Both the position numbers and the translations under genes were made by a program. DNA of 11,468 nucleotides from an archaeon (GTDB taxonomy: Archaea; Iainarchaeota; Iainarchaeia; Iainarchaeales; Iainarchaeaceae), in contig SBBR01000070.1 of NCBI GenBank assembly GCA_005239615.1, positions 1 to 11,468 on the forward strand. The letters run 5' to 3'. This document shows, in pieces, positions 1-6,772 of the stretch. The notes under the pieces were generated by a model. The model was not told where the DNA came from. It was given only the letters and a program-made list of their open reading frames with translations, and did not search any database. The first letter of the stretch is position 1. Each line of letters begins with the position of its first letter.

Positions 1-14
1 AATCCTTCCTTCTT

Positions 15-59
15 CCATAGGAAAACCACCTCAACTGGTTTTCCCCACCCTATGGGTGG
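15..59. repeat. Two adjacent perfect hairpins at the left edge
   Basis: Positions 20-28 (GGAAAACCA) pair perfectly with 36-44 (TGGTTTTCC) around a 7-nt loop. Directly after, 45-50 (CCACCC) pairs with 54-59 (GGGTGG) around a 3-nt loop. CCATA at 15-19 could alternatively pair with TATGG at 51-55, so the two folds compete. There is no T-run typical of an archaeal terminator. The hairpins may belong to an element or gene lying left of the window, for example a transposon end or a structured 3' UTR; the window does not decide. Confidence 0.55.
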
Positions 60-70
60 ATGCTCAATCA

Positions 71-80
71 CCTATAAAGA
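71..80 (+). promoter_or_regulatory. TATA-like box before the left pseudogene
   Basis: CCTATAAAGA lies about 35-40 nt before ATG 112, so a transcript starting about 26 nt downstream would have a short leader. This is consistent with a once-expressed gene whose frame is now broken. Confidence 0.35.
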
Positions 81-111
81 CATTTTCAACGGTGCCGGGA
101 ATGATGGGTTA

Positions 112-383
112 ATGGGTAATATGCCCATTACAAGAGAACATGCAAGGATGTTCAGGCGGCTGCACTGGGCCGCCTCTTCGACAGCAAAATGGACCTGGTC
201 AGGTCAAGGAAGGAGGCGCTCCTGACGAGCATCGGGCTCCTAAGGTCGCGGGAATATAGCCTAACAAGGCGGCAATCAACAGGCCGAGGCAGGAACTCAA
301 GTGGCACCCGATGCTGCAAGGGAAATCCGAGGACATGACGAGGCGAGGGACAAGGCGAGATTGAACTGGAGCTGCTGAGGTAA
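112..383 (+). pseudogene. Frame-shattered remnant of an unrecognised small protein
   Basis: Protein-like sequence continues across this stretch only if the frame is changed about three times. From ATG 112 the frame reads MGNMPITREHARMFRRL. From about 168 a second frame reads GRLFDSKMDLVRSRKEALL and continues as a helix-rich, Arg/Lys-rich stretch. Near 287 a third frame gives QELKWHPMLQGKSEDMTRR. A final shift gives EIELELLR and TAA at 381-383. Each segment has the AGG-rich Arg usage and amphipathic composition of real genes nearby, and each ends in a stop soon after it loses that character. The family is not recognised. Joined, the segments would make a protein of about 90 residues. A TATA-like box at 71-80 supports a former gene. 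It could also be several chance frames in GC-rich DNA. Confidence 0.45.
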
Positions 384-470
384 ATACACCCCCGAGAAAA
401 AACCAAAAAAAGCCAAAAGCCAAAAATAAGGCGCCGGGCGATTATTTGGCTCTTGGCTCGCCCGGGGCAA

Positions 471-480
471 TTTATATATA
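471..480 (+). promoter_or_regulatory. TATA box of the HerA-like gene
   Basis: TTTATATATA is centred about 28 nt before ATG 504, which predicts a leaderless transcript starting at or next to the start codon. A 7-bp inverted repeat (434-440 with 459-465, CCGGGCG/CGCCCGG) sits directly upstream and may be an operator or the end of the preceding transcript. Confidence 0.65.
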
Positions 481-503
481 GTATTTTGCTGCTAAACTAC
501 TGA

Positions 504-2009
504 ATGGAGCTTTTCAAGATAGCGAACGGGCCATGGGAAAGGCTCTTCACCGGCACATTCCAACAGCATGACATAGAGCTGTACTCCAACCCGGAGAAAA
601 TCCTGATGGTGCTGGTGTACGAGAAGAAGCTCGACAGGACCGAGGGCGCGATAGTCGAGCTTTACAAGGCGTTCCACGCCTCAGGCGACATCGAGTCGTT
701 CACGGAAACCCTGCCGAGGGAGGCGCTCATCATAACAAAGCACGATGAGGCCAGCACCATGAAATTCCTCCTCCTCGGCAGCAGGCCTGCTTACGTGAGG
801 TGGGTCGAGGAGGAGTTCATCAGGGAAGTGGACTCGCTCGTAAAGAGGCTCGAAACCTCGGCAGTGCTTATCAAGGACGTTTCCAAGGCGTATGAACTCG
901 TGATAGAGGACATAGGCGAGGCAGGTGAGGACGTGAGGAAGGCGTTATTCGCGATGCCCATGCTCACCCCGCTCCTCGCGACATCGTACCACCCATCGTC
1001 TGGTGCAGAGCCTGAGCCAAAGAAGCAGGCCATCAGGGGCGAGGTAATGCTCGGCACCACTAGGGACAGACAGAGAGTGGTTGAGCCCCTAGAGCTCTTC
1101 CTAAAGACCATAGTGACGGAAGGAGAAAAGTATGATAGGGCAAGGGTCATGGTGGTTATTGGGGAAAGTGCGCTACTCGCCAACACTCCCACAATCTTCT
1201 TCGACTTCTCAAAGGGCTTTTCCGGAATAGGCGAGGCGAACAGGAACGTTCCCGAAATCCAGAAGTATATGGTCGAGGTCGACCCACTGGGTTTTCCGCT
1301 CAAGTCCTTCAAGCCGAGGGAGAGCCTGAGGATTGACCTCAATATCATCAAGCCAGAGCACATCGCTGAGGTGTTCGGCATCGGCGACAAGGACTTCCCG
1401 AGGATAATGAGAGCCGCCCTTGAAAACGAGAAGGTGGGCTCGATGGAGGAACTCATCGAGGGTGTTTCGAAAATGAGCCCCACCGAGGAATTCAGCGAGT
1501 TCGAGATACTGAAGGCCGCGAGGGTACTGAAGCTAATCTCGATACGCTACCCTTTCCTCTTCGGCTCAGAGAACGAGATTGACGAGATGGCGAGGCAAGG
1601 CACCTCCAACATAGCGAGGGCGGCCGTGCTCGAGTTCGAGAACGTGGACGAGAGGAGCACGATGCTCATATCCCATTCAATCCTAAGGGAAATATTCGAG
1701 TATTACCGCCTCAAGGGGCCCACGCAGGTTGCGAGGGTGCTGCTCATCATCCCCACGGTGCAGATTTTCCTCGGCAAGGAAAAGCAGAAGCTCATTGCAA
1801 GTGAGGCTGTTATGATGCTCAAGGAGTTCCAGAAGTATGGAATAGGAATTGTTGTTGGGGCAGAGCACATAATCGACGTCGAACCTGCCCTCAGGGACCA
1901 GCTCGAAGCGGAAATCAACATAGTGAGCGGCAATGATGCAGGCGTGCAACTGAAGAACAGGAAGGCATACAGGGTGCTCGTGAGGCCAACGCTGAGCAGG
2001 ATGTATTAG
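504..2009 (+). CDS. HerA/DUF87-like protein with degenerate ATPase motifs
   Basis: This 501-residue protein follows the layout of HerA/VirB4-type DUF87 ATPases from about residue 175 on. A strand-loop sits where Walker A belongs (VMLGTTRDRQRVV, 181-193). It is followed by TPTIFFDFSKGFSG (228-241), where HerA proteins have a 'DPHGEY' strand, then DPLGFPLKSF (260-269), a helical insert, and a STMLISHSILREIFE segment (385-399). A final strand VARVLLIIPTVQIF (409-422) stands where Walker B and its DE pair belong, and a YGIGIVVGAEHI segment follows. The expected GSGKS is RDRQR and the expected DE is PT, so ATP hydrolysis is unlikely. Residues 1-160 form an alpha/beta N-terminal region that I do not recognise. 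The family call comes from remembered motif order, not an alignment. A structural or regulatory subunit of a DNA-translocation or secretion-type complex is possible. The gene converges on a coiled-coil gene 39 nt away. The start is supported by the TATA box at 471-480. Confidence 0.6.
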   Translation: MELFKIANGPWERLFTGTFQQHDIELYSNPEKILMVLVYEKKLDRTEGAIVELYKAFHASGDIESFTETLPREALIITKHDEASTMKFLLLGSRPAYVRWVEEEFIREVDSLVKRLETSAVLIKDVSKAYELVIEDIGEAGEDVRKALFAMPMLTPLLATSYHPSSGAEPEPKKQAIRGEVMLGTTRDRQRVVEPLELFLKTIVTEGEKYDRARVMVVIGESALLANTPTIFFDFSKGFSGIGEANRNVPEIQKYMVEVDPLGFPLKSFKPRESLRIDLNIIKPEHIAEVFGIGDKDFPRIMRAALENEKVGSMEELIEGVSKMSPTEEFSEFEILKAARVLKLISIRYPFLFGSENEIDEMARQGTSNIARAAVLEFENVDERSTMLISHSILREIFEYYRLKGPTQVARVLLIIPTVQIFLGKEKQKLIASEAVMMLKEFQKYGIGIVVGAEHIIDVEPALRDQLEAEINIVSGNDAGVQLKNRKAYRVLVRPTLSRMY

Positions 2010-2048
2010 CCAAATCCAGGCGAGCCAAAAACCAATAAATCCACACAC

Positions 2049-2510
2049 TCATCTTTTCTTCTGCTGGCCGACAAGTCCCTGCACGTCCCTTACCTTCACG
2101 AACTCCAGCGGGTTTATGGTGTCCACAACATACTTCATTTCGCTTACTTCCTCGGCCTTGGCGTAGTTCTGCTTTATGTACTCGACGTCCGACTGCAGCC
2201 TCGCAATGGCCTCGGCATTTGCCGAGAGCCTCCTGGTTATATCTGCGAACTCTGAGGCGATAGCAGGCGATTCCCTCGGAGAATCGTGCCTTTCCTCCTG
2301 CAGCTCCTTTATCTTCTTGTTCAGCACCACAAGGTTCCTGCCAAGGATTTTCTCGTACCTCACCATCGCATTGAGCTTCTGGGTTATGAGCTGGATGCTC
2401 GTGTTGAGGGCCTTGATGTCGTCATTGATGCGCGAGAAAATGTTCTGGGGCTGGCTTGGCCTCTGGTCCTCCATGCCATGCTGCGGACCTCCCCTCTGGT
2501 GCGGCGGCAT
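2049..2510 (-). CDS. Small coiled-coil protein, function unknown
   Basis: This 153-residue protein starts with a Pro/Gln/Gly-rich tail (1-22). Two long heptad-like helices follow, about 24-74 and 84-125, split by an acidic Ser/Pro linker. It ends with a conserved-looking segment, YVVDTINPLEFVKVRDVQGL, and a basic KKR terminus. There is no signal peptide or membrane helix, so it is probably a cytoplasmic oligomer or adaptor. The C-terminal 'VDTINPLEFV' segment faintly recalls archaellum accessory proteins (ArlC/D/E type), but no other archaellum gene is present and I would not name it so. ATG at 2510 is the first start; Met13 is an alternative. No clear TATA box is seen upstream; that space holds the palindrome cluster at 2544-2634. 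It is convergent with the HerA-like gene, so the two are not co-transcribed. Confidence 0.75.
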   Translation of the reverse strand: MPPHQRGGPQHGMEDQRPSQPQNIFSRINDDIKALNTSIQLITQKLNAMVRYEKILGRNLVVLNKKIKELQEERHDSPRESPAIASEFADITRRLSANAEAIARLQSDVEYIKQNYAKAEEVSEMKYVVDTINPLEFVKVRDVQGLVGQQKKR

Positions 2511-2543
2511 TCAGTATACACCCCCAATCCAAAAGCTGCCTGA

Positions 2544-2634
2544 GTGCTTAACGCTGTTTGTTAGTGTTGCCAACATTGGCACACTAAGCACCGTGGGCTG
2601 AAGCCCACGGAGCCTCACAAGCAACCGTCGACGG
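2544..2634. repeat. Palindrome cluster, possible orphan transposon end
   Basis: Several dyads are packed into 90 bp between divergent genes. GTGCTTA (2544-2550) is repeated inverted as TAAGCAC just before the main hairpin. TTAGTGTTGCCAA is inverted as TTGGCACACTAA around CA (about 2561-2587, one bulged T; perfect core TGCCAACATTGGCA at 2568-2581). CCGTGGGC pairs perfectly with GCCCACGG around TGAA (2591-2610). CCGTCGACGG at 2625-2634 is a perfect palindrome. Hairpins like CCGTGGGC-loop-GCCCACGG, followed by a short conserved tail, are typical of the right ends of archaeal IS200/IS605-family elements. No transposase or tnpB is present, so this would be a remnant or a mini-element. A structured operator or ncRNA is the alternative. 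Confidence 0.5.
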
Positions 2635-2715
2635 AACGCAGGATGACACCATGGCCACCTGTTGAAGCTAGTGGCGTCTTGCGTTGGGTAGGTGAGGAAT
2701 ATTCGGGCTGTTTCC

Positions 2716-2726
2716 AAAATAAAACC
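2716..2726 (+). promoter_or_regulatory. TATA-like box of the DNA polymerase gene
   Basis: AAAATAAAACC is centred about 27 nt before ATG 2748. This supports ATG 2748 as the start, with a leaderless mRNA, rather than the in-frame ATG at 2643. Confidence 0.5.
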
Positions 2727-2747
2727 TTTTGCATTAGAATATTGTAT

Positions 2748-5213
2748 ATGCCGAATAATAAGCTTTCGGGCATGCTGCTCGACTGCGATTACAGGCTCGA
2801 CGAGGCACAGAATGCGGTAATACAGGTTTTTGTGAGCACGGAAAATGAAATCCTGCGCTTCGAGGACCGTGGGTTCAGACCTTACTTTTATACGCTCTGC
2901 AAGGAGCCGGAAAAGGCCGCTAAGGCAATCCTTGACTTCGACTTTGGAGATAGTGTGCGGGCGGTTGGCGCCGAGCACGTGCCAAAATCCAATGCGGAGA
3001 ATGCGGTCAAAGTATCTTTCAAAAACCCCGGGGACCTCGTGAAGGCGCGCGAGAAAATCACTGAAATCGAGGGCGTGATTGAGAAGCGCGAGTATGATAT
3101 CCCTTACGCCAACCGCTACCTGATAGACAAGGGCCTGAAACCTATGTCGGGAGTGGAAGTTGAGTTCGCGGAAAGCGCAAGCCCTGCCGGGAAGCCGGGA
3201 AAAAACCTGGCAGCGTGCAACATAACAAAAATTTCCCAAAAGGATTGCCCGCACGAGCTACGGGTTGCCGCGCTCGACATAGAAACGCTTTCACCTGGAA
3301 GGTTTTCAGATCCGAAGAAGGATCCCATACTCATGTGCGTGCTAGTGACCGGTACAGGGGAGCAGGAACCAAAAGCGGCGGTATACACTTACAAGCCCAC
3401 GGAAAAAAAGGGCACCGTGGTTTTGGGAAGCGAGAAGGGGATGGTAGAAAAGGTTCTCTTTGACATCCGCGCCCTCTCGCCGGATGTTCTTGTGACATAT
3501 AACGGCGACACGTTCGATTTGCCATACATCAAGGAGCGCTGTGAGAGGCTTGGGATAGAGTGCGACTTCGGTCACGGCGGGGTGCAGGTGGTGAACCGCG
3601 GAATATTCCACTCCGCAACGCTGAAAGGCACGCAGCACCTCGACGCCTTCCAGCTCGTGAAATTCATGGCGCGCACAGGCTCAATCAGCCTCCTCAAGAT
3701 GGACCTCGAGAGCGTCTCGGAAAAGCTCTTCAATCAGCCGAAGGAAAAGCTCGGCCACGAGGCCATCAACGAGCTATGGGAAAAAGGTGAGCTGGAGAGG
3801 ATAGTTGACTACAACCGCGAGGACGGCGAAGTGACAATGCGCCTCGCGCGGGAATTCCTGCCGCTCGAGATACAGCTCTGCGCGATGCTCCGCTACACCC
3901 TCACAGATACGAGCCGCGCGTCATCCTCAGAGATGGTGGAGCAGCTCCTCATGCTCAACAGCGCGGACCGCGACCTCCTGATTCCCAACAAGCCAGGGGA
4001 GAGGGAAATCCACCAGCGCAGCCTCCGGACGTATGAAGGGGGTTTTGTGAAGGAGCCCGTGCCTGGGCTGCACGAGAACATTGCGGTGCTTGACTTCAGG
4101 TCATTGCACCCCACAATAATGATTTCGCACAACATAAGCCCGGAGACGCTGAAGTGCCACCACCCGGAATGCAGTACAGGGGCGAATGTTTCTCCTGACA
4201 AAGACTGGTTCTGCATGAAGCAGAAAGGATTCCTCGTTTCCATTCTCGAGGAGATACTCGCGGCGAGGATAGAGCTCAAGAAAAAGGCCAGGGCGATGGA
4301 CAAGAACAGCGAACAATACAGGTTCGTGAATGCGAAGCAGCGCGGGCTTAAGATTTTGCTTAACTCGCACTACGGTTACCTAGGCTACCCCCGCGCGAGA
4401 TGGTACTCGCGCGAGAGCGCCCGTGCCATTACGGCGTGGAGCAGGCACTACATAAGGGAGACGATGCACAAGGCAAATGAAATGGGTTTTCAGGGCCTTT
4501 ATTCTGATACGGACAGCCTTTTCCTTGTACTGCCGGAAGGAAAAACCGAAAAAGACGTCCTTGGATTTTTGGAAAAAACGAATTCGGAACTGCCTGAAGC
4601 CATGGAGCTGGAATTCGACGGGATGTACAGGCGCGGGATATTCGTGACGAAGCGCGAGAAGGAAAGCGCGGCCAAGAAAAAATATGCGCTCATGGACTTT
4701 AAGGGCAACCTGAAAATCGTTGGCTTTGAGTATGTGAGGAGGGACTGGGCGCCGGTTGCAAAGGAAACGCAGAGGCAGGTGATTGAAGCAGTACTCGCAC
4801 AAGGCAAGCCGGAGAAGGCGATACAAATCACGAAGGACGTGATAAGGAGGCTCAAGGATAGCAAGGTGCCGAAAAAGGAACTGGTGATAATGAAGCAGCT
4901 TAAGGCCTCGCCAGCCAAGTACGAGTCCAAGGGTCCGCATGTCGTTGCGGCGGAGAAGGCGATGAAGCGCGGCAAGGACATAGAGGTCGGGGCGCTCATT
5001 GGATACGTGGTCACGCGCGGCACGGGCAAGAGCAAAAGCGTCTCGGACAAGGCCGAGCTGGAGGAGTACGTTAAGGAAGGCGACTACGATGCGGATTACT
5101 ACCTAGAGCACCAAATCCTGCCAGCGGTGCTAAACATCATGCAGGAGCTTGGGTATGGAAAGGACGACCTGATACATGGGGGGAAGCAGAGCAAGCTGTT
5201 CGCGCCGAGGTGA
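2748..5213 (+). CDS. polB: Family B DNA polymerase with 3'-5' exonuclease
   Basis: The 821-residue replicative polymerase has all family B regions in order (numbered from ATG 2748). Exo I is ALDIETLSP (D177, E179), Exo II is YNGDTFDLPY (251-260) and Exo III is YNREDGEVT (Y355, D359), so proofreading should be intact. The partition motif YEGGFVKEP precedes motif A, DFRSLHPTIMISHN (D449). Motif B is KILLNSHYGYLGY (from K535), motif C is YSDTDS (D587, D589) and KKKYA is at 643-647. An N-terminal DCDY and FRPYFY resemble the uracil-sensing pocket of archaeal enzymes. The C-terminus ends QSKLFAPR, which may be a weak PCNA-binding tail. Motif A has His454 where family B enzymes normally carry the Tyr steric gate, and motif B has NSHYG where NSFYG is usual. 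An ATG at 2643 would add 35 residues unlike the family; the TATA box and the family N-terminus favour 2748. Confidence 0.93.
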   Translation: MPNNKLSGMLLDCDYRLDEAQNAVIQVFVSTENEILRFEDRGFRPYFYTLCKEPEKAAKAILDFDFGDSVRAVGAEHVPKSNAENAVKVSFKNPGDLVKAREKITEIEGVIEKREYDIPYANRYLIDKGLKPMSGVEVEFAESASPAGKPGKNLAACNITKISQKDCPHELRVAALDIETLSPGRFSDPKKDPILMCVLVTGTGEQEPKAAVYTYKPTEKKGTVVLGSEKGMVEKVLFDIRALSPDVLVTYNGDTFDLPYIKERCERLGIECDFGHGGVQVVNRGIFHSATLKGTQHLDAFQLVKFMARTGSISLLKMDLESVSEKLFNQPKEKLGHEAINELWEKGELERIVDYNREDGEVTMRLAREFLPLEIQLCAMLRYTLTDTSRASSSEMVEQLLMLNSADRDLLIPNKPGEREIHQRSLRTYEGGFVKEPVPGLHENIAVLDFRSLHPTIMISHNISPETLKCHHPECSTGANVSPDKDWFCMKQKGFLVSILEEILAARIELKKKARAMDKNSEQYRFVNAKQRGLKILLNSHYGYLGYPRARWYSRESARAITAWSRHYIRETMHKANEMGFQGLYSDTDSLFLVLPEGKTEKDVLGFLEKTNSELPEAMELEFDGMYRRGIFVTKREKESAAKKKYALMDFKGNLKIVGFEYVRRDWAPVAKETQRQVIEAVLAQGKPEKAIQITKDVIRRLKDSKVPKKELVIMKQLKASPAKYESKGPHVVAAEKAMKRGKDIEVGALIGYVVTRGTGKSKSVSDKAELEEYVKEGDYDADYYLEHQILPAVLNIMQELGYGKDDLIHGGKQSKLFAPR

Positions 5214-5494
5214 TACGGCACCGCAACAGGGGCAAAAACGCGAAATGCGGAAACCATCGTTATTCCAGACAACAATAACTGCACTGATTCGGACAAGGGC
5301 ATCAATTTCTACGTTGTGGGAAACGTGAATGAGCCCAAGCTGAAAACTCCTGAAAAGTCCAGACCTGCCGCTTATGACAGGTGCTAGGGGACAGCGTGAT
5401 GGAATGGTACTGCACACAGGAAGGGCTCGCATCGAAAATAAAGAAATGCGAATACAATTGCCAGGGCAATGCCTGCAAATCAGGATTTGTCTGA
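5214..5494 (+). pseudogene. Cys-rich surface or secreted domain, frameshifted 3' remnant
   Basis: Beginning in the same frame straight after the polymerase stop, the sequence reads TIVIPDNNNCTDSDKGINFY, then VVGNV and more, to DRC and TAG near 5386. A shift of one base then restores GDSVMEWYCTQEGLASK, and further on C-x3-C-x5-C to TGA at 5492-5494. The pattern C-x-DSD-x-G, then D-x-C, then EWYC and closely spaced Cys, matches small repeat domains I associate with archaeal surface or secreted proteins ('CTDSDGG...YYVKG...DxC...L.EYYC...C...C'). The signal peptide and start are absent, so this is a 3' piece of a lost gene with one 1-nt deletion. Protein fusion to the polymerase is blocked by the TGA at 5211. 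The family name is not known to me. Confidence 0.6.
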
Positions 5495-5542
5495 TTAGGG
5501 GTTTGCCTTCCACGCGCCGCTGCAGGCAAAGGAGTTCTTTGC

Positions 5543-5559
5543 TTCAGCTTGGAGCTGAA
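5543..5559. repeat. Short perfect hairpin in the gap before map
   Basis: TTCAGCT (5543-5549) pairs with AGCTGAA (5553-5559) around TGG. A second 7-bp inverted repeat, TTTGCCT/AGGCAAA, lies about 20 nt upstream. They may be the end of the decayed surface-protein transcript. No coding sequence is evident from 5495 to 5608. Confidence 0.35.
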
Positions 5560-5608
5560 TTTCCTTGATGGCGGTGTCGCACCTATTTGCATGTAGTTGC
5601 AATCTACC

Positions 5609-5730
5609 GAACTACCTGCCCCATGGTTCTGATAGCATGTATGGTAGAGACCCCAACGCTTAGCCAAGTTCGGATAAATTCGACAATTTTTCTTTTTAGC
5701 AAAGCGTTGCCATTCACGGGCAGGTAGTTC
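5609..5730. repeat. 122-bp element bounded by 13-bp perfect inverted repeats
   Basis: GAACTACCTGCCC (5609-5621) is repeated exactly, inverted, at 5718-5730. Inside it, CAACGCTT (5654-5661) is repeated inverted at 5702-5709, so the whole can fold into a two-tier stem. The interior is AT-rich near 5675-5700, and I see no credible gene in it on either strand. Size and ends fit a MITE-like element or a structured RNA. No clear target-site duplication was found outside the repeats. It lies 54-83 nt before the map promoter, so a regulatory role is possible. Confidence 0.6.
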
Positions 5731-5783
5731 ACAGGATGAAATCCTACCGCACATATTGGCATGCCGCTGCTTTTCGGGAAGCG

Positions 5784-5790
5784 CTTTAAA
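5784..5790 (+). promoter_or_regulatory. TATA box of map
   Basis: CTTTAAA is centred about 26 nt before ATG 5813. The spacing predicts a leaderless mRNA; no Shine-Dalgarno sequence is present. Confidence 0.6.
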
Positions 5791-5812
5791 CCCTAACAAA
5801 TAGAACATTGTA

Positions 5813-6718
5813 ATGACTTCATTGGAAAAACAGGCCATTGCTAACTACAAGAAGGCCGGCGAAATAACAGCCGGGGCCCAGGCCCTCGCAAAGCAGAAGC
5901 TCAAGGTCGGCACGAACCTCTTCGAATTTGCAGAGGAAATCGAGGCCGCGATAAGGAAAAAGGGCGGGCAGCCGGCTTTCCCCATAAACCTCTCACGAAA
6001 CAACGTCGCGGCGCACTACACCCCTGCCTTTGAGTCGGAGGACGCGGCCTCGGAAAATGACGTGATTAAGGTTGATATTGGCGTGCACGTCGATGGGTTC
6101 ATTGCCGACTCTGCCTCCACGATTGACTTTTCCGGCAGGCACGGGGCGATGGTGAATGCAGCGGAGGATGCACTTGAGAAGGCCGTCGGGCTTGTGAAAG
6201 TAGGCCTCGAAGTCGGCAGGATAGGAAAGGAAGTCGAGGCGACGCTAAAAGCCGCGGGATTCAGGCCGATAGAGAACCTCTCTGGACATGGCGTTGGAGT
6301 GTATGACGCACACACCCCTCCATCCATACCTAACATCGACAACAAGGCCAGTACCATTATTGAGGACGGGGTGGCATTTGCGATAGAGCCTTTTGCCACC
6401 GACGGCAAGGGCTATGTCCGAGAGGGCTCGCAGGCCGAGATTTTCCAGATTAAGGAGAAGCGGCCAGTGCGGGGACAGGAGGCGAGGAAGATACTCGAAT
6501 TCGTGGAACAGAATTACAAAACCCTGCCCTTTGCCGAACGCTGGGTTCAGAGGGAGTTGAAGATGACCGACTTCGCGCGAAAGGTCGGGATGCGCGAACT
6601 GATGCAGAAGGGCTGCATAATGGCATTCCCGCTCCTCAAAGAGGAAGAGGGCAAAACCGTGACGCAAGCGGAGACGACGCTTGTCATGCACGAAGGCAAG
6701 GTCATCCATCTGCTATGA
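5813..6718 (+). CDS. map: Methionine aminopeptidase, type 2
   Basis: This 301-residue cytoplasmic metalloprotease removes the initiator Met from nascent proteins. The five metal ligands of the pita-bread fold are all visible: D88 in VDIGVHVDG, D99 in IADSAST, H159 in SGHGVGVYDAH, E192 in FAIEPFA and E286 in TQAETTL. Substrate-side histidines are present at H68 (AHYTP) and H167 (DAHTPPSIPN). The insert between about residues 210 and 275, with a helical EQNYKTLPFAERWV stretch, marks the type 2 (archaeal/eukaryotic) class, and the length is normal for archaeal enzymes. The gene has its own TATA box. Its TGA is followed immediately by ATG 6719, which opens an in-frame extension of the decayed Fic gene, so downstream transcription may read through from here. 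Confidence 0.96.
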   Translation: MTSLEKQAIANYKKAGEITAGAQALAKQKLKVGTNLFEFAEEIEAAIRKKGGQPAFPINLSRNNVAAHYTPAFESEDAASENDVIKVDIGVHVDGFIADSASTIDFSGRHGAMVNAAEDALEKAVGLVKVGLEVGRIGKEVEATLKAAGFRPIENLSGHGVGVYDAHTPPSIPNIDNKASTIIEDGVAFAIEPFATDGKGYVREGSQAEIFQIKEKRPVRGQEARKILEFVEQNYKTLPFAERWVQRELKMTDFARKVGMRELMQKGCIMAFPLLKEEEGKTVTQAETTLVMHEGKVIHLL

Positions 6719-6772
6719 ATGCGGGTTCGCAAAAACATATGCCTAGATTCTGTAGTTTACGGAATTTGTGCA

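Noticed and set aside
791..1483. Long minus-strand frame opposite the HerA-like gene
   Set aside because: Ser/Leu/Pro-rich composition of an antisense shadow; the plus strand carries a motif-rich protein and a promoter.
2643..2747. 35-residue N-terminal extension of the polymerase
   Set aside because: It has no resemblance to PolB N-termini, and the TATA box lies inside it; ATG 2748 fits better.
2511..3254. Minus-strand 247-codon frame over the polB start and the palindrome cluster
   Set aside because: It overlaps the polymerase N-terminus, shows no recognisable motif and would place a gene across the palindromes; taken as a shadow.
4380..5050. Two long minus-strand frames inside polB
   Set aside because: Antisense to conserved polymerase motifs B and C and the thumb; composition is that of a shadow.
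5302..5838. 178-codon minus-strand frame across the gap before map
   Set aside because: It spans the surface-protein remnant, the inverted-repeat element and the map promoter with no family motif; the inverted termini alone produce parts of it.
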